From Ammoniphilus sp. YIM 78166 (GTDB taxonomy: Bacteria; Bacillota; Bacilli; Aneurinibacillales; RAOX-1), in contig NZ_SDLR01000001.1 of NCBI RefSeq assembly GCF_004522215.1, positions 744,001-808,000 of the forward strand: a stretch of DNA of 64,000 nucleotides, given 5' to 3'. The notes below the pieces were generated by a model, which made no database searches, was not told the DNA's origin, and was given only the letters and a program-made list of their open reading frames with translations. This document shows, one piece after another, positions 44,947 through 53,556 of the stretch (position 1 is the stretch's first letter; the number at the start of each line of letters is the position of its first letter). The translations under genes and the position numbers were made by a program.

Positions 44947-45954
44947 ATGAAAAAACGTTCGCGTGTAACTCTACAGCAAGTCGCTCAACATGCAGGTGTC
45001 TCACGTGCGACAGCCTCGCTCATTGTGCGAGGAAGCGAGAGCATCTCGAAAGAGACAAAAGAAAAAGTATTACAATCCATGAAAGAGCTTGGATACGTTT
45101 ATGATCGTATAGCAGCCAATCTACGGTCCCAGCATTCCTCGACGGTTGGCTTTATCATCTCCGAAATCGGGAACCCCTTTTTCTCTGAGGTGCTTGTGGG
45201 GGTTCATAAGGCATTAGACAAAGAAGGCTATACCGTCATTCTGGGAACGACTTTTGACCTGATGGCGAAACAGCAGGCCCTCCTGTCGACGATGCTGGAG
45301 TACCGGGTAGGAGGAGTAATCATTAGTCCGATCCCAGGGACTTCACACGAAGATATCGAACGCCTTGAACAATTAGGTATGCCTGTCGTTATCGCTACGC
45401 GAGAAACGACTTTTCCTGAAAAATTTGATTATGTTGGGGTAGATAATGTACTGGGAGGCAAATTAGCGATCCAGCATCTAATTGAAAAGGGACATCGGAG
45501 AATTGCCTTCCTGGGTGGAACGAATGACTCTAGCGTTTGGCGTGACCGTATGAGAGGATATATGGATGCCTTAGTGGAAGCGGGCTTTGAAGTGGATCCA
45601 GCCCTTCTCGTGGAGACTCCCGTTTCTCGAAAAGGGGGAATGGATGCGATTAAACAGGTACTCTCCCTTCCTCAGCCTCCAACTGCCGCTTTTTGCTACA
45701 ACGATATTGTTGCTCTAGGCGTGATGTCTGGACTAAAGGATGCAGGTATTCATATTGGGCAAGAATTTAACCTAGTAGGCTTTGATAATATTCAGGAAGC
45801 CTCGATGGTTACACCCTCCCTTACCACGGTTGATGCTTTTCCTCATGCGATAGGAGAGTATGCGTCTGATCTACTTCATCAGCGAATGATGGGATTGTCA
45901 GAGGGGCCCAAACGAATTATTTTAAAGCCTGAGCTGATCGTTCGAGAATCGTAA
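44947..45954 (+). CDS. LacI-family transcriptional regulator
   Basis: 335 residues. N-terminal HTH with hinge (RVTLQQVAQHAGVSRATASL) followed by a periplasmic-binding-protein-like effector domain (TVGFIISEIGNPFFSEVL, VGFDNIQEA). GGTGG precedes ATG 44947. Position after the TRAP operon and the shared upstream motif suggest it controls that operon. LacI proteins bind even palindromes with a central CG, which fits TAGATCGATCTA as well as the cre-like sites. Confidence 0.88.
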   Translation: MKKRSRVTLQQVAQHAGVSRATASLIVRGSESISKETKEKVLQSMKELGYVYDRIAANLRSQHSSTVGFIISEIGNPFFSEVLVGVHKALDKEGYTVILGTTFDLMAKQQALLSTMLEYRVGGVIISPIPGTSHEDIERLEQLGMPVVIATRETTFPEKFDYVGVDNVLGGKLAIQHLIEKGHRRIAFLGGTNDSSVWRDRMRGYMDALVEAGFEVDPALLVETPVSRKGGMDAIKQVLSLPQPPTAAFCYNDIVALGVMSGLKDAGIHIGQEFNLVGFDNIQEASMVTPSLTTVDAFPHAIGEYASDLLHQRMMGLSEGPKRIILKPELIVRES

Positions 45955-45966
45955 GGTGGGGCAAAC

Positions 45967-46000
45967 AGTAAAACCGGAAGCATAGCTTTCCGGTTTTACT
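45967..46000 (+). terminator. terminator of the LacI gene
   Basis: AGTAAAACCGGAA pairs with TTCCGGTTTTACT around an AGCATAGC-like loop. Confidence 0.85.
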
Positions 46001-46076
46001 GCGTTAATGCACGAGTTAGGGTCTTGTGTTATACTCTATCATATACAAGCTTCGGAGCGTAGAAGGGATTGAGGAA

Positions 46077-46850
46077 ATGACACAGGTGAAAAGCATGGTA
46101 ACCGTAAGAGGAACAGTAATTGGCAAGGAGAAACCCTTAATTTGTACCCCATTAATCGGCAAAGACCGTTTATCGATTATATCTGAGCTAGAGAAAATAA
46201 TGAGCAAGAACCCGGATATAATTGAATGGCGTGCTGATTTTTTTGAATCCTTGGATAATACGGAACATGTATTGCGCACGATTGCAGAAATGAGAGAATT
46301 GGCCGGCGAAACCCCTATTCTTTTTACTATTCGTTCGCATCATGAGGGTGGGCAGCCGATATCTTTATCTGAGCAGGACAAAGTGGGTCTGCTTGCAGAG
46401 CTATGCATGAAAAAGGTTGTTGATTTAATTGACTATGAACTCTCTAATGATGCACCATTTGTTGAACAGCTTAGAGCGGTTTCAAGGGAAAATGGAGTGG
46501 CTATGGTCATGTCCTACCATAACTTTGAAAGTACACCGCCAGCCTCCTCTATCGTGGACAAGTTGCTACAGATGGAGAAATACGGCGCTGATATAGCCAA
46601 GGTTGCTGTGATGCCAAAATCAAAGACCGATGCCTTAGTTTTATTATTGGCCACTGAACAAGCTCAGAACGAGCTTAGGATTCCTTTAATTTCAATCTCC
46701 ATGGGAGAGTTTGGCGCATTGTCCAGAATGGTAGGGTATGTCTTTGGTTCCGATATTACCTTTGCAATCGGGGAACAGAGCTCAGCGCCTGGACAGATTC
46801 CCATTGAGGATTTAAGAGCCGCCTTGCAGATTGTCCAAAAATATATATAA
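46077..46850 (+). CDS. aroD: type I 3-dehydroquinate dehydratase
   Basis: 257 residues. Converts 3-dehydroquinate to 3-dehydroshikimate by a Schiff base. E50 (IEWRADFFE), H148 (MSYHNFEST) and Schiff-base lysine K175 (IAKVAVMPKS) are in place. GAGGAA precedes ATG 46077; the longer frame to 46026 includes the promoter. It is followed by an IclR gene with 19 nt spacing. It could be biosynthetic, or catabolic for quinate-type compounds as IclR neighbours often are. Confidence 0.92.
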   Translation: MTQVKSMVTVRGTVIGKEKPLICTPLIGKDRLSIISELEKIMSKNPDIIEWRADFFESLDNTEHVLRTIAEMRELAGETPILFTIRSHHEGGQPISLSEQDKVGLLAELCMKKVVDLIDYELSNDAPFVEQLRAVSRENGVAMVMSYHNFESTPPASSIVDKLLQMEKYGADIAKVAVMPKSKTDALVLLLATEQAQNELRIPLISISMGEFGALSRMVGYVFGSDITFAIGEQSSAPGQIPIEDLRAALQIVQKYI

Positions 46851-46869
46851 AAATAGGGGGTATATCTCA

Positions 46870-47634
46870 ATGGAATCAACGAGGTCAAAGGATGCCGAGT
46901 CTCTGCGTACCGTGCAGAGGGCACTCGACATCCTGGACTGCTTCACCACACAAGAACCGGAGTTGTCGCTAACTGATATTTCTAATAAAATCCAACTAGC
47001 CAAATCGACTACAACGCGATTACTGGCGACGCTAGAACAGAATGAATATCTCATTAAGAACAGCGATACCTTGAGGTATCGATTGGGAACGAAGCTTTTT
47101 TTCCTTGGCCATATCGTGGGGGAGTCCATGGAGATTCGTAATATTGCAAGACCCTATATGACGAAGCTGAGGGATCTTACGAAAGAAACCGTGAATCTCT
47201 ATGTGCTAGAGGACAGATCTCGCATCTGTGTAGAGCAGTGTGAGGGACTGCACACGATTCGTCACATGGTTAATCTAGGGGAAAAGCTTCCTTTGCATGT
47301 GGGGGCTGGTGCGAAGGTTCTACTGGCTTATCAGAGCCATGGTATTCAAGAAGAAGTCCTAGCTGAGGTCCCTGCAGGAAGGAGAAATCAGCTGCGGGAA
47401 GAGCTTCAGGAAATTAGAAATGTCGGGGTTGCTTATAGCCAAGGGGAGCGTGAAGTTGGATCTTCTGCAGTTGCTGCTCCTATTTTTGATATAAAGGGAC
47501 GAGTGACGGCTTGCTTGTCGATTTCCGGACCAACTTCTAGATTCCCGGAAGAGACGGTAAGTTTTTTGAAGGTTATTGTGAAAGCGGAAGCGCTTCAAAT
47601 TTCAAAGGATATTGGATTTGCAGTTGATAGATAG
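46870..47634 (+). CDS. IclR-family transcriptional regulator
   Basis: 254 residues. N-terminal winged HTH (SLRTVQRALDILDCF, LSLTDISNKIQLAKSTTTRLL), then the GAF-like effector domain with LPLHVGAGAKVLLAY and the final ISGPTSRFPEE. GGGGG precedes ATG 46870. Probably co-transcribed with aroD. IclR proteins usually control aromatic or carboxylate catabolism; it is another candidate for the TAGATCGATCTA sites. Confidence 0.88.
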   Translation: MESTRSKDAESLRTVQRALDILDCFTTQEPELSLTDISNKIQLAKSTTTRLLATLEQNEYLIKNSDTLRYRLGTKLFFLGHIVGESMEIRNIARPYMTKLRDLTKETVNLYVLEDRSRICVEQCEGLHTIRHMVNLGEKLPLHVGAGAKVLLAYQSHGIQEEVLAEVPAGRRNQLREELQEIRNVGVAYSQGEREVGSSAVAAPIFDIKGRVTACLSISGPTSRFPEETVSFLKVIVKAEALQISKDIGFAVDR

Positions 47635-47640
47635 CAAAGA

Positions 47641-47694
47641 GGGCTGACCCGATAAGACATGTATTGTGTCCTGCGGGTTTCAGCCCCTTTTTTG
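47641..47694 (+). terminator. terminator of aroD-iclR
   Basis: GGGCTGACCCG pairs with CGGGTTTCAGCCC with a two-base bulge, followed by CTTTTTT. Confidence 0.78.
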
Positions 47695-47699
47695 CTGTT

Positions 47700-48250
47700 T
47701 CAGAAAGATTACTACCATGCGAATACCAAACATCGTTCCTCTTTTTAGGGGCGGATTAATCACGAAACTACCATTTTGCTCCCAAACCGGTAATGATTCC
47801 AAGACCTCGCGAAGGTTTTTCGAGGTTTGGAGTGATTTTGGACTACTTTTTCTAAGAGCATCTAAAACTTCGGGTTAGAGTCTCTGATTTTAAGCTTCTT
47901 TTTTAACTAATTACGTTTTTTTTTTTTTGATTCTTGTCCGTTCTCGAACCCCATAACTGGCGTCCGGGTCCGTTTGGTCACGATAATTTGCTTTTGCTCA
48001 CGGAAAGGTGGCCGATGCTCACGAAAGGATGCCGTTTGCTCACATACCTGGTACAATTCCAAATAACCAGCCTACTTTGATCACGAAACCGACCGTTTTG
48101 CTCCCAAACCGATAATGATTCCAATTAACTGGAGGACCTCTTATGTTTTTTCAAGGTTGGGAGTGATTTCACTCTACTTTTTCTAAGAGCAATCTAACTT
48201 TGGTGTAGAGCTTTCAATTTCAAGCTGCTTTCTTAAGTAGTTCTACTTTT
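47700..48250. repeat. imperfect 170-bp direct duplication with shorter internal repeats
   Basis: A block starting at GATCACGAAAC-like 47758 (TTTTGCTCCCAAACCGGTAA) recurs at about 48079 (TTTTGCTCCCAAACCGATAA). Both continue with a TTTTTCTAAGAGCA segment and end in a T-rich stretch. Between them are small units GCTCACGGAAAGG and GCTCACGAAAGGATG. No plausible gene is present. It looks like decayed intergenic repeat DNA. Confidence 0.65.
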
Positions 48251-48393
48251 TTCTACCATCCCATGCCCATACCGTTGTTCGGATGCCATCCAGGGCACCG
48301 TCTCCAATGAGAATTTCCTGCTTTTACTTTCCTCTCTAAGGGGATATTCATATAAACCGGTAAAGGTATTGATTCCAAGAATGGTGGGGTAAC

Positions 48394-48561
48394 TGAGGTA
48401 CCGCAAGCCCGTGATTCGTGCCCTGAACTTGGGTGTTCGCTCGAATGAGGTACCGCAAGCCCGCCGTTCGTACCCTGAACCTGGCGAATCGCTCGAGTGA
48501 GGGACCGCAAGCCCGTGATTCGTGCCCTGAACCGGCAGGATCGCTCGAATGAGGTACCACC
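48394..48561. repeat. 52-bp tandem repeat array, three copies plus partial
   Basis: Units begin TGAGGTACCGCAAGCCCG at 48394, 48446, 48498 and (partial) 48550, exactly 52 bp apart, and contain TTCGTGCCCTGAAC(C). The same unit occurs in reverse orientation at 61778-62030. Frames through it (such as 48253-48560 minus) are spurious. Confidence 0.9.
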
Positions 48562-48697
48562 TAGCTCATGTTTTTTTCACGGTTTTCGGTAATTTTAGTC
48601 TCGTTCTCTATAAGCGAGTCGCCTATAAAATAAAAACCTGAAAATCCAATAAGGCTCGAAATCATGCCCTCGTCCCGACTTCCGCTTAAAGCAGAAA

Positions 48698-48727
48698 AAG
48701 AGACTGATCCCTAGAGATCAATCTCTT
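48698..48727 (-). terminator. terminator of malic enzyme gene (minus strand)
   Basis: AGAGACTGATC pairs with GATCAATCTCT with one C-A mismatch, followed on the minus strand by TTTTTCTGC. Confidence 0.75.
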
Positions 48728-48736
48728 CTTATAGTT

Positions 48737-49939
48737 TTAAACTAAAACTTCTTCCTTGTTCGCTAGCTGAGCCACTCCTGAATCAATCGCAGCCTGTGAT
48801 ACATATGCTGCTACTCGTGGCGCTACGCGTTGATCCAATGCATGTGGGATTACATAGCTTGCAGTTAACTCCTTCTCATCTACCAACTCAGCAATGGCTC
48901 GGATGGCTGCTAGCTTCATTGCCATGTTAATCTCCGTTGCACGGACATCCAATGCTCCTCTGAAGATCCCTGGGAATGCCAAGACATTATTGACTTGGTT
49001 AGGGAAGTCGGAACGGCCAGTCCCTACCACAGCAGCTCCTGCAGCAATCGCTTCTTCCGGCATGATCTCTGGAACAGGGTTGGCCATGGCGAAAATAATG
49101 GAGTTTGGATTCATGGATTTAACCATGTCAGGTGTAACTGCACCCGCAACAGAAACGCCAATGAAGACATCTGCCCCTTGAAGAGCATCAGCTAAAGTGC
49201 CGCGCTTGCCTTCGCAATTTGTAATATTTGCCAGCTCGCTCTTAATTTTATTCATTCCTTCGGGGCGTCCCTTATAGAGGATTCCCTTGGTATCACACAA
49301 TAGAATGTCTTTGACGCCGATGGTGTGTAAAAGCTTCGTGATAGCGACGCCCGCAGCACCTGCTCCATTGATAACGACCTTTAGGTCATCCATCTTCTTA
49401 TTTACGATTTTTATTGCATTATATAATCCTGCCAGCGTAACGATCGCTGTTCCATGCTGATCGTCATGAAACACAGGAATGCTTAGCTCTTGATTTAATC
49501 TTTCTTCTATTTCAAAGCAGCGAGGAGCTGAGATATCCTCAAGATTAATCCCGCCGAAAGTAGGTTCGAGTGCTTTGATGGTAGTGATGAGCTGCTCGGT
49601 ATCTGTTTGATTCAAGCAGATAGGGAAAGCATCTACGCCTGCAAAGGCTTTGAATAAAGCAGCTTTTCCTTCCATGACTGGCATAGCCGCTTGCGGGCCG
49701 ATATCGCCTAAACCTAGTACTGCTGTACCATCAGTGACAACGGCTACTAGATTTCCTTTTATCGTATATTCATAGGCTTGCTTGCTATCTTGATGAATCT
49801 CTATACAAGGCTGGGCTACACCTGGGGAATAGACCAAGCTAAGATCTGTGGAACTTTCGACGGGAATCTTACAATCAACACTAAGCTTTCCCTTATGTTG
49901 TTTATGTAGCTGCAAAGCCCTTGTATAAACGTCTGACAT
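48737..49939 (-). CDS. maeB: NAD(P)-dependent malic enzyme
   Basis: 400 residues, the short bacterial form. Decarboxylates malate to pyruvate. [27 protein letters not shown], Lys/Asp region [10 protein letters not shown]...[12 protein letters not shown] (metal and catalysis), and NAD motif GAGAAGVAI. Without a C-terminal phosphotransacetylase domain, so YtsJ/MalS-like. ATG 49939 follows a GAGGAG site. It faces away from the HPr region. Confidence 0.9.
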   Translation of the reverse strand: MSDVYTRALQLHKQHKGKLSVDCKIPVESSTDLSLVYSPGVAQPCIEIHQDSKQAYEYTIKGNLVAVVTDGTAVLGLGDIGPQAAMPVMEGKAALFKAFAGVDAFPICLNQTDTEQLITTIKALEPTFGGINLEDISAPRCFEIEERLNQELSIPVFHDDQHGTAIVTLAGLYNAIKIVNKKMDDLKVVINGAGAAGVAITKLLHTIGVKDILLCDTKGILYKGRPEGMNKIKSELANITNCEGKRGTLADALQGADVFIGVSVAGAVTPDMVKSMNPNSIIFAMANPVPEIMPEEAIAAGAAVVGTGRSDFPNQVNNVLAFPGIFRGALDVRATEINMAMKLAAIRAIAELVDEKELTASYVIPHALDQRVAPRVAAYVSQAAIDSGVAQLANKEEVLV

Positions 49940-50348
49940 CTGTGCACTCTCCTCAAAGTGGAATCTAATTACGTATATTGGAACTACATACTGAATATTA
50001 TCAAATTTCCCACATAATGTCTAATGAATTTATTGAATATTTTTCGAACAGGCATTTGGAAGTAAATTGAGTAAAGGAACAGATAAACATAAAGCCATTT
50101 CAAGACAAGACGATGTTTCCGCCTTGTCTTTCATATTTTTGGTATAATAATTACATCCGTTAAATGGGTATATTCCAAGTGGATAGAAGTGAAGCGGACA
50201 ACAGGTACCTTATTTGGTGAGTATCTGGCTTTCTTCTGCCTTTTTCTTACAAATAACGTACTCCATGTCCGAAAGCATCTCTGATTTGCTGTTCTAAGAG
50301 GAAATAAGGAACTATATGTCCGCTAATCCCGAAGAGAAGGAGGTAACG
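49940..50348. other. intergenic region with orphan terminator-like hairpin
   Basis: 409 bp between divergent genes. AAGACAAG (50102) pairs with CTTGTCTT (50130), followed by TCATATTTTT, although no plus-strand gene precedes it. Next comes TATAAT at 50143-50148, a likely promoter for the genes at 50349 onward, with a 200-nt leader. A small RNA ending near 50140 is possible. No gene is seen. Confidence 0.45.
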
Positions 50349-50660
50349 ATGAAAGACCAAGTAATGCCACATCTAAATGATTTACTCGCACAGTGGAAAA
50401 AAATGCAAAGTGCAGATATATTGGAGGACGCTGAGGATTCGGCTACACTATTTGAATACAAGTTTTACCAGTTTATTGAAGTTTTCCGCAAGTGGTTTCA
50501 CTCTTTAGATGACATGGCCACTTTAGATGAAGCTTTGGCCCATGCAGAAATTAACCGAATTGTAGAACTCCTCCCGCCGCCGCTCTATATACCTTTCGAG
50601 AATGAACTAGATTTGATGGTTTCAGGCGACTCTCAGGAAAATGACGAAAAGTATGATTGA
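50349..50660 (+). CDS. uncharacterised 103-residue protein
   Basis: Acidic, helical (MKDQVMPHLNDLLAQWKKMQ), with FYQFIEVFRKWFHSLDDMA. No family is recognised. ATG 50349 follows AAGGAGGTAACG. It precedes the HPr gene by 84 nt; co-transcription is likely. Confidence 0.6.
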   Translation: MKDQVMPHLNDLLAQWKKMQSADILEDAEDSATLFEYKFYQFIEVFRKWFHSLDDMATLDEALAHAEINRIVELLPPPLYIPFENELDLMVSGDSQENDEKYD

Positions 50661-50744
50661 GCTGAACTTTTCTCATAGTTGTCTACTAGGGATAATTGAA
50701 TTAAAATATTGGATATGAAAGATAAACATGATGGAGGAGAATCT

Positions 50745-51002
50745 ATGATTCAGAAGGAAATTACGGTTAACCTAAAGCAAGGTCTACATGCAAGGCCGGC
50801 GACTCGCTTTGTGAAGCAAGCGGCAGCTTTCGGTAGTCAAATTCAGATTATTAAGAAAGACCAAAAGGCCGATGCAAAAAGTATCCTTGGCATTATGTCG
50901 ATGGCAGTAAGCAGAGGCGAGACCATTACGCTGACTGCTGATGGGGAAGATGAACAGGAAGCAATCAAGGCGCTCGAACAAATTTTGTTAGAAGAAGAAT
51001 AG
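50745..51002 (+). CDS. ptsH: HPr-family phosphocarrier protein
   Basis: 85 residues. Both control residues are present: H15 in GLHARPA (phosphorylated by Enzyme I) and S46 in AKSILGIMS (phosphorylated by HPr kinase). It is thus HPr rather than Crh, which lacks His15. P-Ser-HPr is the CcpA corepressor acting on cre sites such as those at 37345 and 44879. No ptsI is adjacent, unusual for ptsH. ATG 50745 follows ATGGAGGAG. Confidence 0.88.
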   Translation: MIQKEITVNLKQGLHARPATRFVKQAAAFGSQIQIIKKDQKADAKSILGIMSMAVSRGETITLTADGEDEQEAIKALEQILLEEE

Positions 51003-51027
51003 AATAAAAGAAAAGGATGGTCGTATC

Positions 51028-51417
51028 ATGAGTTTCCTAAGAACAGTAACGGGTATCTGGCGAACTTCAGAGGAAACAAAGGAAGATCACCAAGATCCAA
51101 ACCTAAAAACACCCTATTATACGATTCGTTTCGAACAGATGATGGATACCGTGATTGAAACGATCAATAGAGACTTAAATGGTTGGCAGGTTATACATAA
51201 GGATCGAGAACGCGGAGAGATCATGGCTGAGAAAAAGCTCATGGTGGGTAGAAGCGATTTGATGATTACGGTTTACCCGATTCCTCCGGGTAAATCAGCC
51301 GTTGATGTGGTTGCGTCGATTAACGGGGTTCCAGGGGATCTGGGCCTTAGCTATCGACAGATCGTTGAGTTCAAAAAAGCACTGAAAAAAAGGGTAGGAC
51401 CAGAACGTACAGAGTAA
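51028..51417 (+). CDS. uncharacterised protein, DUF1499-like
   Basis: 129 residues. The end SINGVPGDLGLSYRQIVEFKKALKK resembles the DUF1499 ending, shown here split as SINGVPGDLGLS and YRQIVEFKKALKK. The front part (YYTIRFEQMMDTVIETINRD) fits a beta-alpha fold. The link is tentative. It is 25 nt after ptsH and followed by a terminator. Confidence 0.55.
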   Translation: MSFLRTVTGIWRTSEETKEDHQDPNLKTPYYTIRFEQMMDTVIETINRDLNGWQVIHKDRERGEIMAEKKLMVGRSDLMITVYPIPPGKSAVDVVASINGVPGDLGLSYRQIVEFKKALKKRVGPERTE

Positions 51418-51424
51418 CATGCCG

Positions 51425-51457
51425 AGAGACTATTGTGTATCGATAGTCTCTTTTTTC
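51425..51457 (+). terminator. terminator after the HPr operon
   Basis: AGAGACTAT pairs with ATAGTCTCT, followed by TTTTTT. Confidence 0.9.
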
Positions 51458-51459
51458 AA

Positions 51460-51522
51460 TTGACAAAAATTAAGGAAAATATGTATAATAGCGTTATTAT
51501 CATTATTAGATCGATCTAATAA
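51460..51522 (+). promoter_or_regulatory. promoter and operator of the HMG-CoA-lyase-like gene
   Basis: TTGACA (51460-51465) and TATAAT (51484-51489) 18 bp apart make a strong promoter. The palindrome ATTAGATCGATCTAAT (51505-51520) lies about 15 bp past the -10, over the probable start. Its core equals the three sites at 37378-37515 and the one at 53522. Confidence 0.83.
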
Positions 51523-51539
51523 CTTGGAGGGATCACCAA

Positions 51540-52502
51540 ATGGAAATTGGAAAGATGACTTGGCCGGACAAAGTAACGATCTGTGAAGTGGGCTTGCGCG
51601 ACGGACTTCAGAATGAAAAGAAAATCCTAAGTGTGGAAGAAAAACTTGAGCTCTTAGATATGGTCGTCGACTCTGGGGTTAAGGTGATTGAGATCGGCTC
51701 TTTCGTTCATCCTCGTGCAATCCCTCAAATGGCGGATACAGATAAAGTAGTTGAGCGCATGAAACGAGTGGAGGGAGTGGAGTATCGAGCTCTTATTCCT
51801 AATCTTAAAGGTTTGGAACGGGCACATGCTGCGGGCTTAACGAAAGCGAAGCTGACGGTTTCCGTTAGTGAATCTCACTGCATTAATAACTTTAATCAAA
51901 CTCCTTTAGAAATGATGGCTGGCTTTGGTCCTTGCGTGGAGTATGCTGCCAAGCATAATATTAACGTTTCGGGGGCATTGTCCTCAGCATGGGGCTGTGC
52001 GTTTGAGGGTAAGATTCCGGTTGAGCAACTAGAAAAAATTGTTCGTGAGTTTTTAAGACTAGGGATTAAGGAGTTGTCCCTATCAGATGCTACGGGTATG
52101 GCCAACCCTCGTCAGATCTACGAAGTAAGCCGCCATATGATCGAAACCTTCCCAGAGGTAAGCTGGGTGCTGCATTTCCACAACACGAGGGGGATGGCTT
52201 TAAGTAATATCGTAGCGGGGCTACAAGCGGGCATCACTACGTTTGATGGTGCGTTTGGCGGATTGGGAGGATGCCCTTATATTCCTGGAGCGGCGGGGAA
52301 TGTGCCCACCGAGGATGTGATCAACATGCTTCACGACATGGGCATCGATACTGGAGTAGATTTGTCCAAAGCTATGGCGACAGCGAGAAGAGCACAAGAG
52401 CTAGTTGAGCGTGAAGTACCAAGCTTTGTGCTAAAGGCAGGACGTTGTTCGGATCTGACAACTGAAAAAGCAAAACGCCAGAACAATAAAGTAACTAACT
52501 AA
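51540..52502 (+). CDS. hydroxymethylglutaryl-CoA lyase-like enzyme
   Basis: 320 residues, TIM-barrel DRE-TIM family. VGLRDGLQNE holds the metal-binding Asp, HFHNTRGM the metal His pair, and GGLGGCPYIPGAAGN the HMGL cysteine signature. Cleaves a 3-hydroxyacyl-CoA such as HMG-CoA to acetyl-CoA and a ketoacid. GGAGGG precedes ATG 51540. Being under the same operator as the acyl-CoA-forming operon, it may act on that pathway's product. Confidence 0.86.
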   Translation: MEIGKMTWPDKVTICEVGLRDGLQNEKKILSVEEKLELLDMVVDSGVKVIEIGSFVHPRAIPQMADTDKVVERMKRVEGVEYRALIPNLKGLERAHAAGLTKAKLTVSVSESHCINNFNQTPLEMMAGFGPCVEYAAKHNINVSGALSSAWGCAFEGKIPVEQLEKIVREFLRLGIKELSLSDATGMANPRQIYEVSRHMIETFPEVSWVLHFHNTRGMALSNIVAGLQAGITTFDGAFGGLGGCPYIPGAAGNVPTEDVINMLHDMGIDTGVDLSKAMATARRAQELVEREVPSFVLKAGRCSDLTTEKAKRQNNKVTN

Positions 52503-52513
52503 GCTGATAACTG

Positions 52514-52535
52514 ATGCCCTCCGATTGGAGGGCAT
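52514..52535 (+). terminator. stem-loop between lyase and LysR genes
   Basis: ATGCCCTCC pairs with GGAGGGCAT around GATT. No T-run, so probably partial. Confidence 0.6.
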
Positions 52536-52560
52536 TTCGAATACAAGGGGGGATACAAAC

Positions 52561-53436
52561 ATGGAGTGGCAGCAGCTTGAATACTTTCAAACCTTGGCAA
52601 AGATCAAAAACTTTACCAAAGCAGCTGAAGAATTGGCGCTTACTCAGTCTGCTCTCAGCCGGTCCATAGCCAAGCTAGAAGACGAGCTAGGCGTGCCCTT
52701 ATTTGAACGGAAGACGCGCGGAGTGACCCTGAACCAGTATGGGGAAGTGTTTCTGCAATACGTTAATCGGGCTATGGAAGAAATTACGTTAGCCAAGCAA
52801 GAACTCAAAGACCTAATTGATCCTCTCAACGGGGTGATATCTCTGGCCTTTATTCATACGCTTGGTTCCAGCTACGTGCCTGAGTTAATCAGCGCCTTTC
52901 GGGTACAGTATCCAGGCATCCAATTTCAGTTAGTCCAGGATTCTACGAAGAAAATTATGGCTCAGCTCGAATCCGGAGAGATCGACCTTGGATTTTGTTC
53001 TCCCAATAAGCCTTATGAAAATATGGAGTCTGTTCCCATTGTGGATGAAGAGTTGTTTATGATTGTGCCAAAAGATCACCGATTAGCCAATGAAGAACAA
53101 GTAGAGCTACAAGAAGTTGCACGAGAGCCTTTCGTCGCCTATAAGCGTGAAAGCGGTCTTCGCGATGTCATTGACCATTTGTGTCAAGAAGCTGGATTTG
53201 AGCCTCATGTAGCTTTTGAAGGGGTGGGAGATGCGACGATCGCCGGTTTTGTTGCAGCTGGTTTTGGTGTAGCTTTGATTCCATTTATTCCCGGGCTTGA
53301 TATGAATAAAATCTCCCTTCTCCATGTTTCAGAGCCTCAATGTAGACGCAGGATTGATATGACTTGGAGAAGCGACCGATATATGTCACCTGCCGTATCG
53401 CACTTTAAAAAATTTATTGAAAATAGATTTGAGTAA
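52561..53436 (+). CDS. LysR-family transcriptional regulator
   Basis: 291 residues. HTH at 1-60 (MEWQQLEYFQTLAKIKNFTK, ALTQSALSRSIAKLEDELG), effector domain at 90-290 with SGEIDLGFCSP. GltC/CynR-like. AAGGGGGG precedes ATG 52561. It sits between two operator-controlled genes and may be the pathway sensor; the palindrome TAGATCGATCTA can be written as T-N11-A. Confidence 0.88.
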   Translation: MEWQQLEYFQTLAKIKNFTKAAEELALTQSALSRSIAKLEDELGVPLFERKTRGVTLNQYGEVFLQYVNRAMEEITLAKQELKDLIDPLNGVISLAFIHTLGSSYVPELISAFRVQYPGIQFQLVQDSTKKIMAQLESGEIDLGFCSPNKPYENMESVPIVDEELFMIVPKDHRLANEEQVELQEVAREPFVAYKRESGLRDVIDHLCQEAGFEPHVAFEGVGDATIAGFVAAGFGVALIPFIPGLDMNKISLLHVSEPQCRRRIDMTWRSDRYMSPAVSHFKKFIENRFE

Positions 53437-53507
53437 ACCAAAGATTCATTCCCTTTATGCATTACTCCAATGACTTATCCTCATTTCAAATCGTGGAAGA
53501 GAGGAGC

Positions 53508-53535
53508 TATACTTATAGTAATAGATCGATCTAAT
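53508..53535 (+). promoter_or_regulatory. promoter -10 and operator of the TIM-barrel gene
   Basis: TATACT (53508-53513) is followed 8 bp later by the core TAGATCGATCTA (53522-53533). The -35 is weak (TTTCAA at 53484). It matches the arrangement at 37374 and 51505, where the palindrome covers the transcription start. Confidence 0.75.
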
Positions 53536-53556
53536 TCGGTGAACGGGGGAATGAAT

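Noticed and set aside
47666-47878. 70-codon frame after the IclR gene
   Set aside because: It starts in the terminator and covers the duplicated intergenic block; no SD and no protein-like pattern.
53470-53556. Upstream extension of the TIM-barrel gene
   Set aside because: It contains the -10 and the operator; GGGGGA and ATG 53557 fit better.
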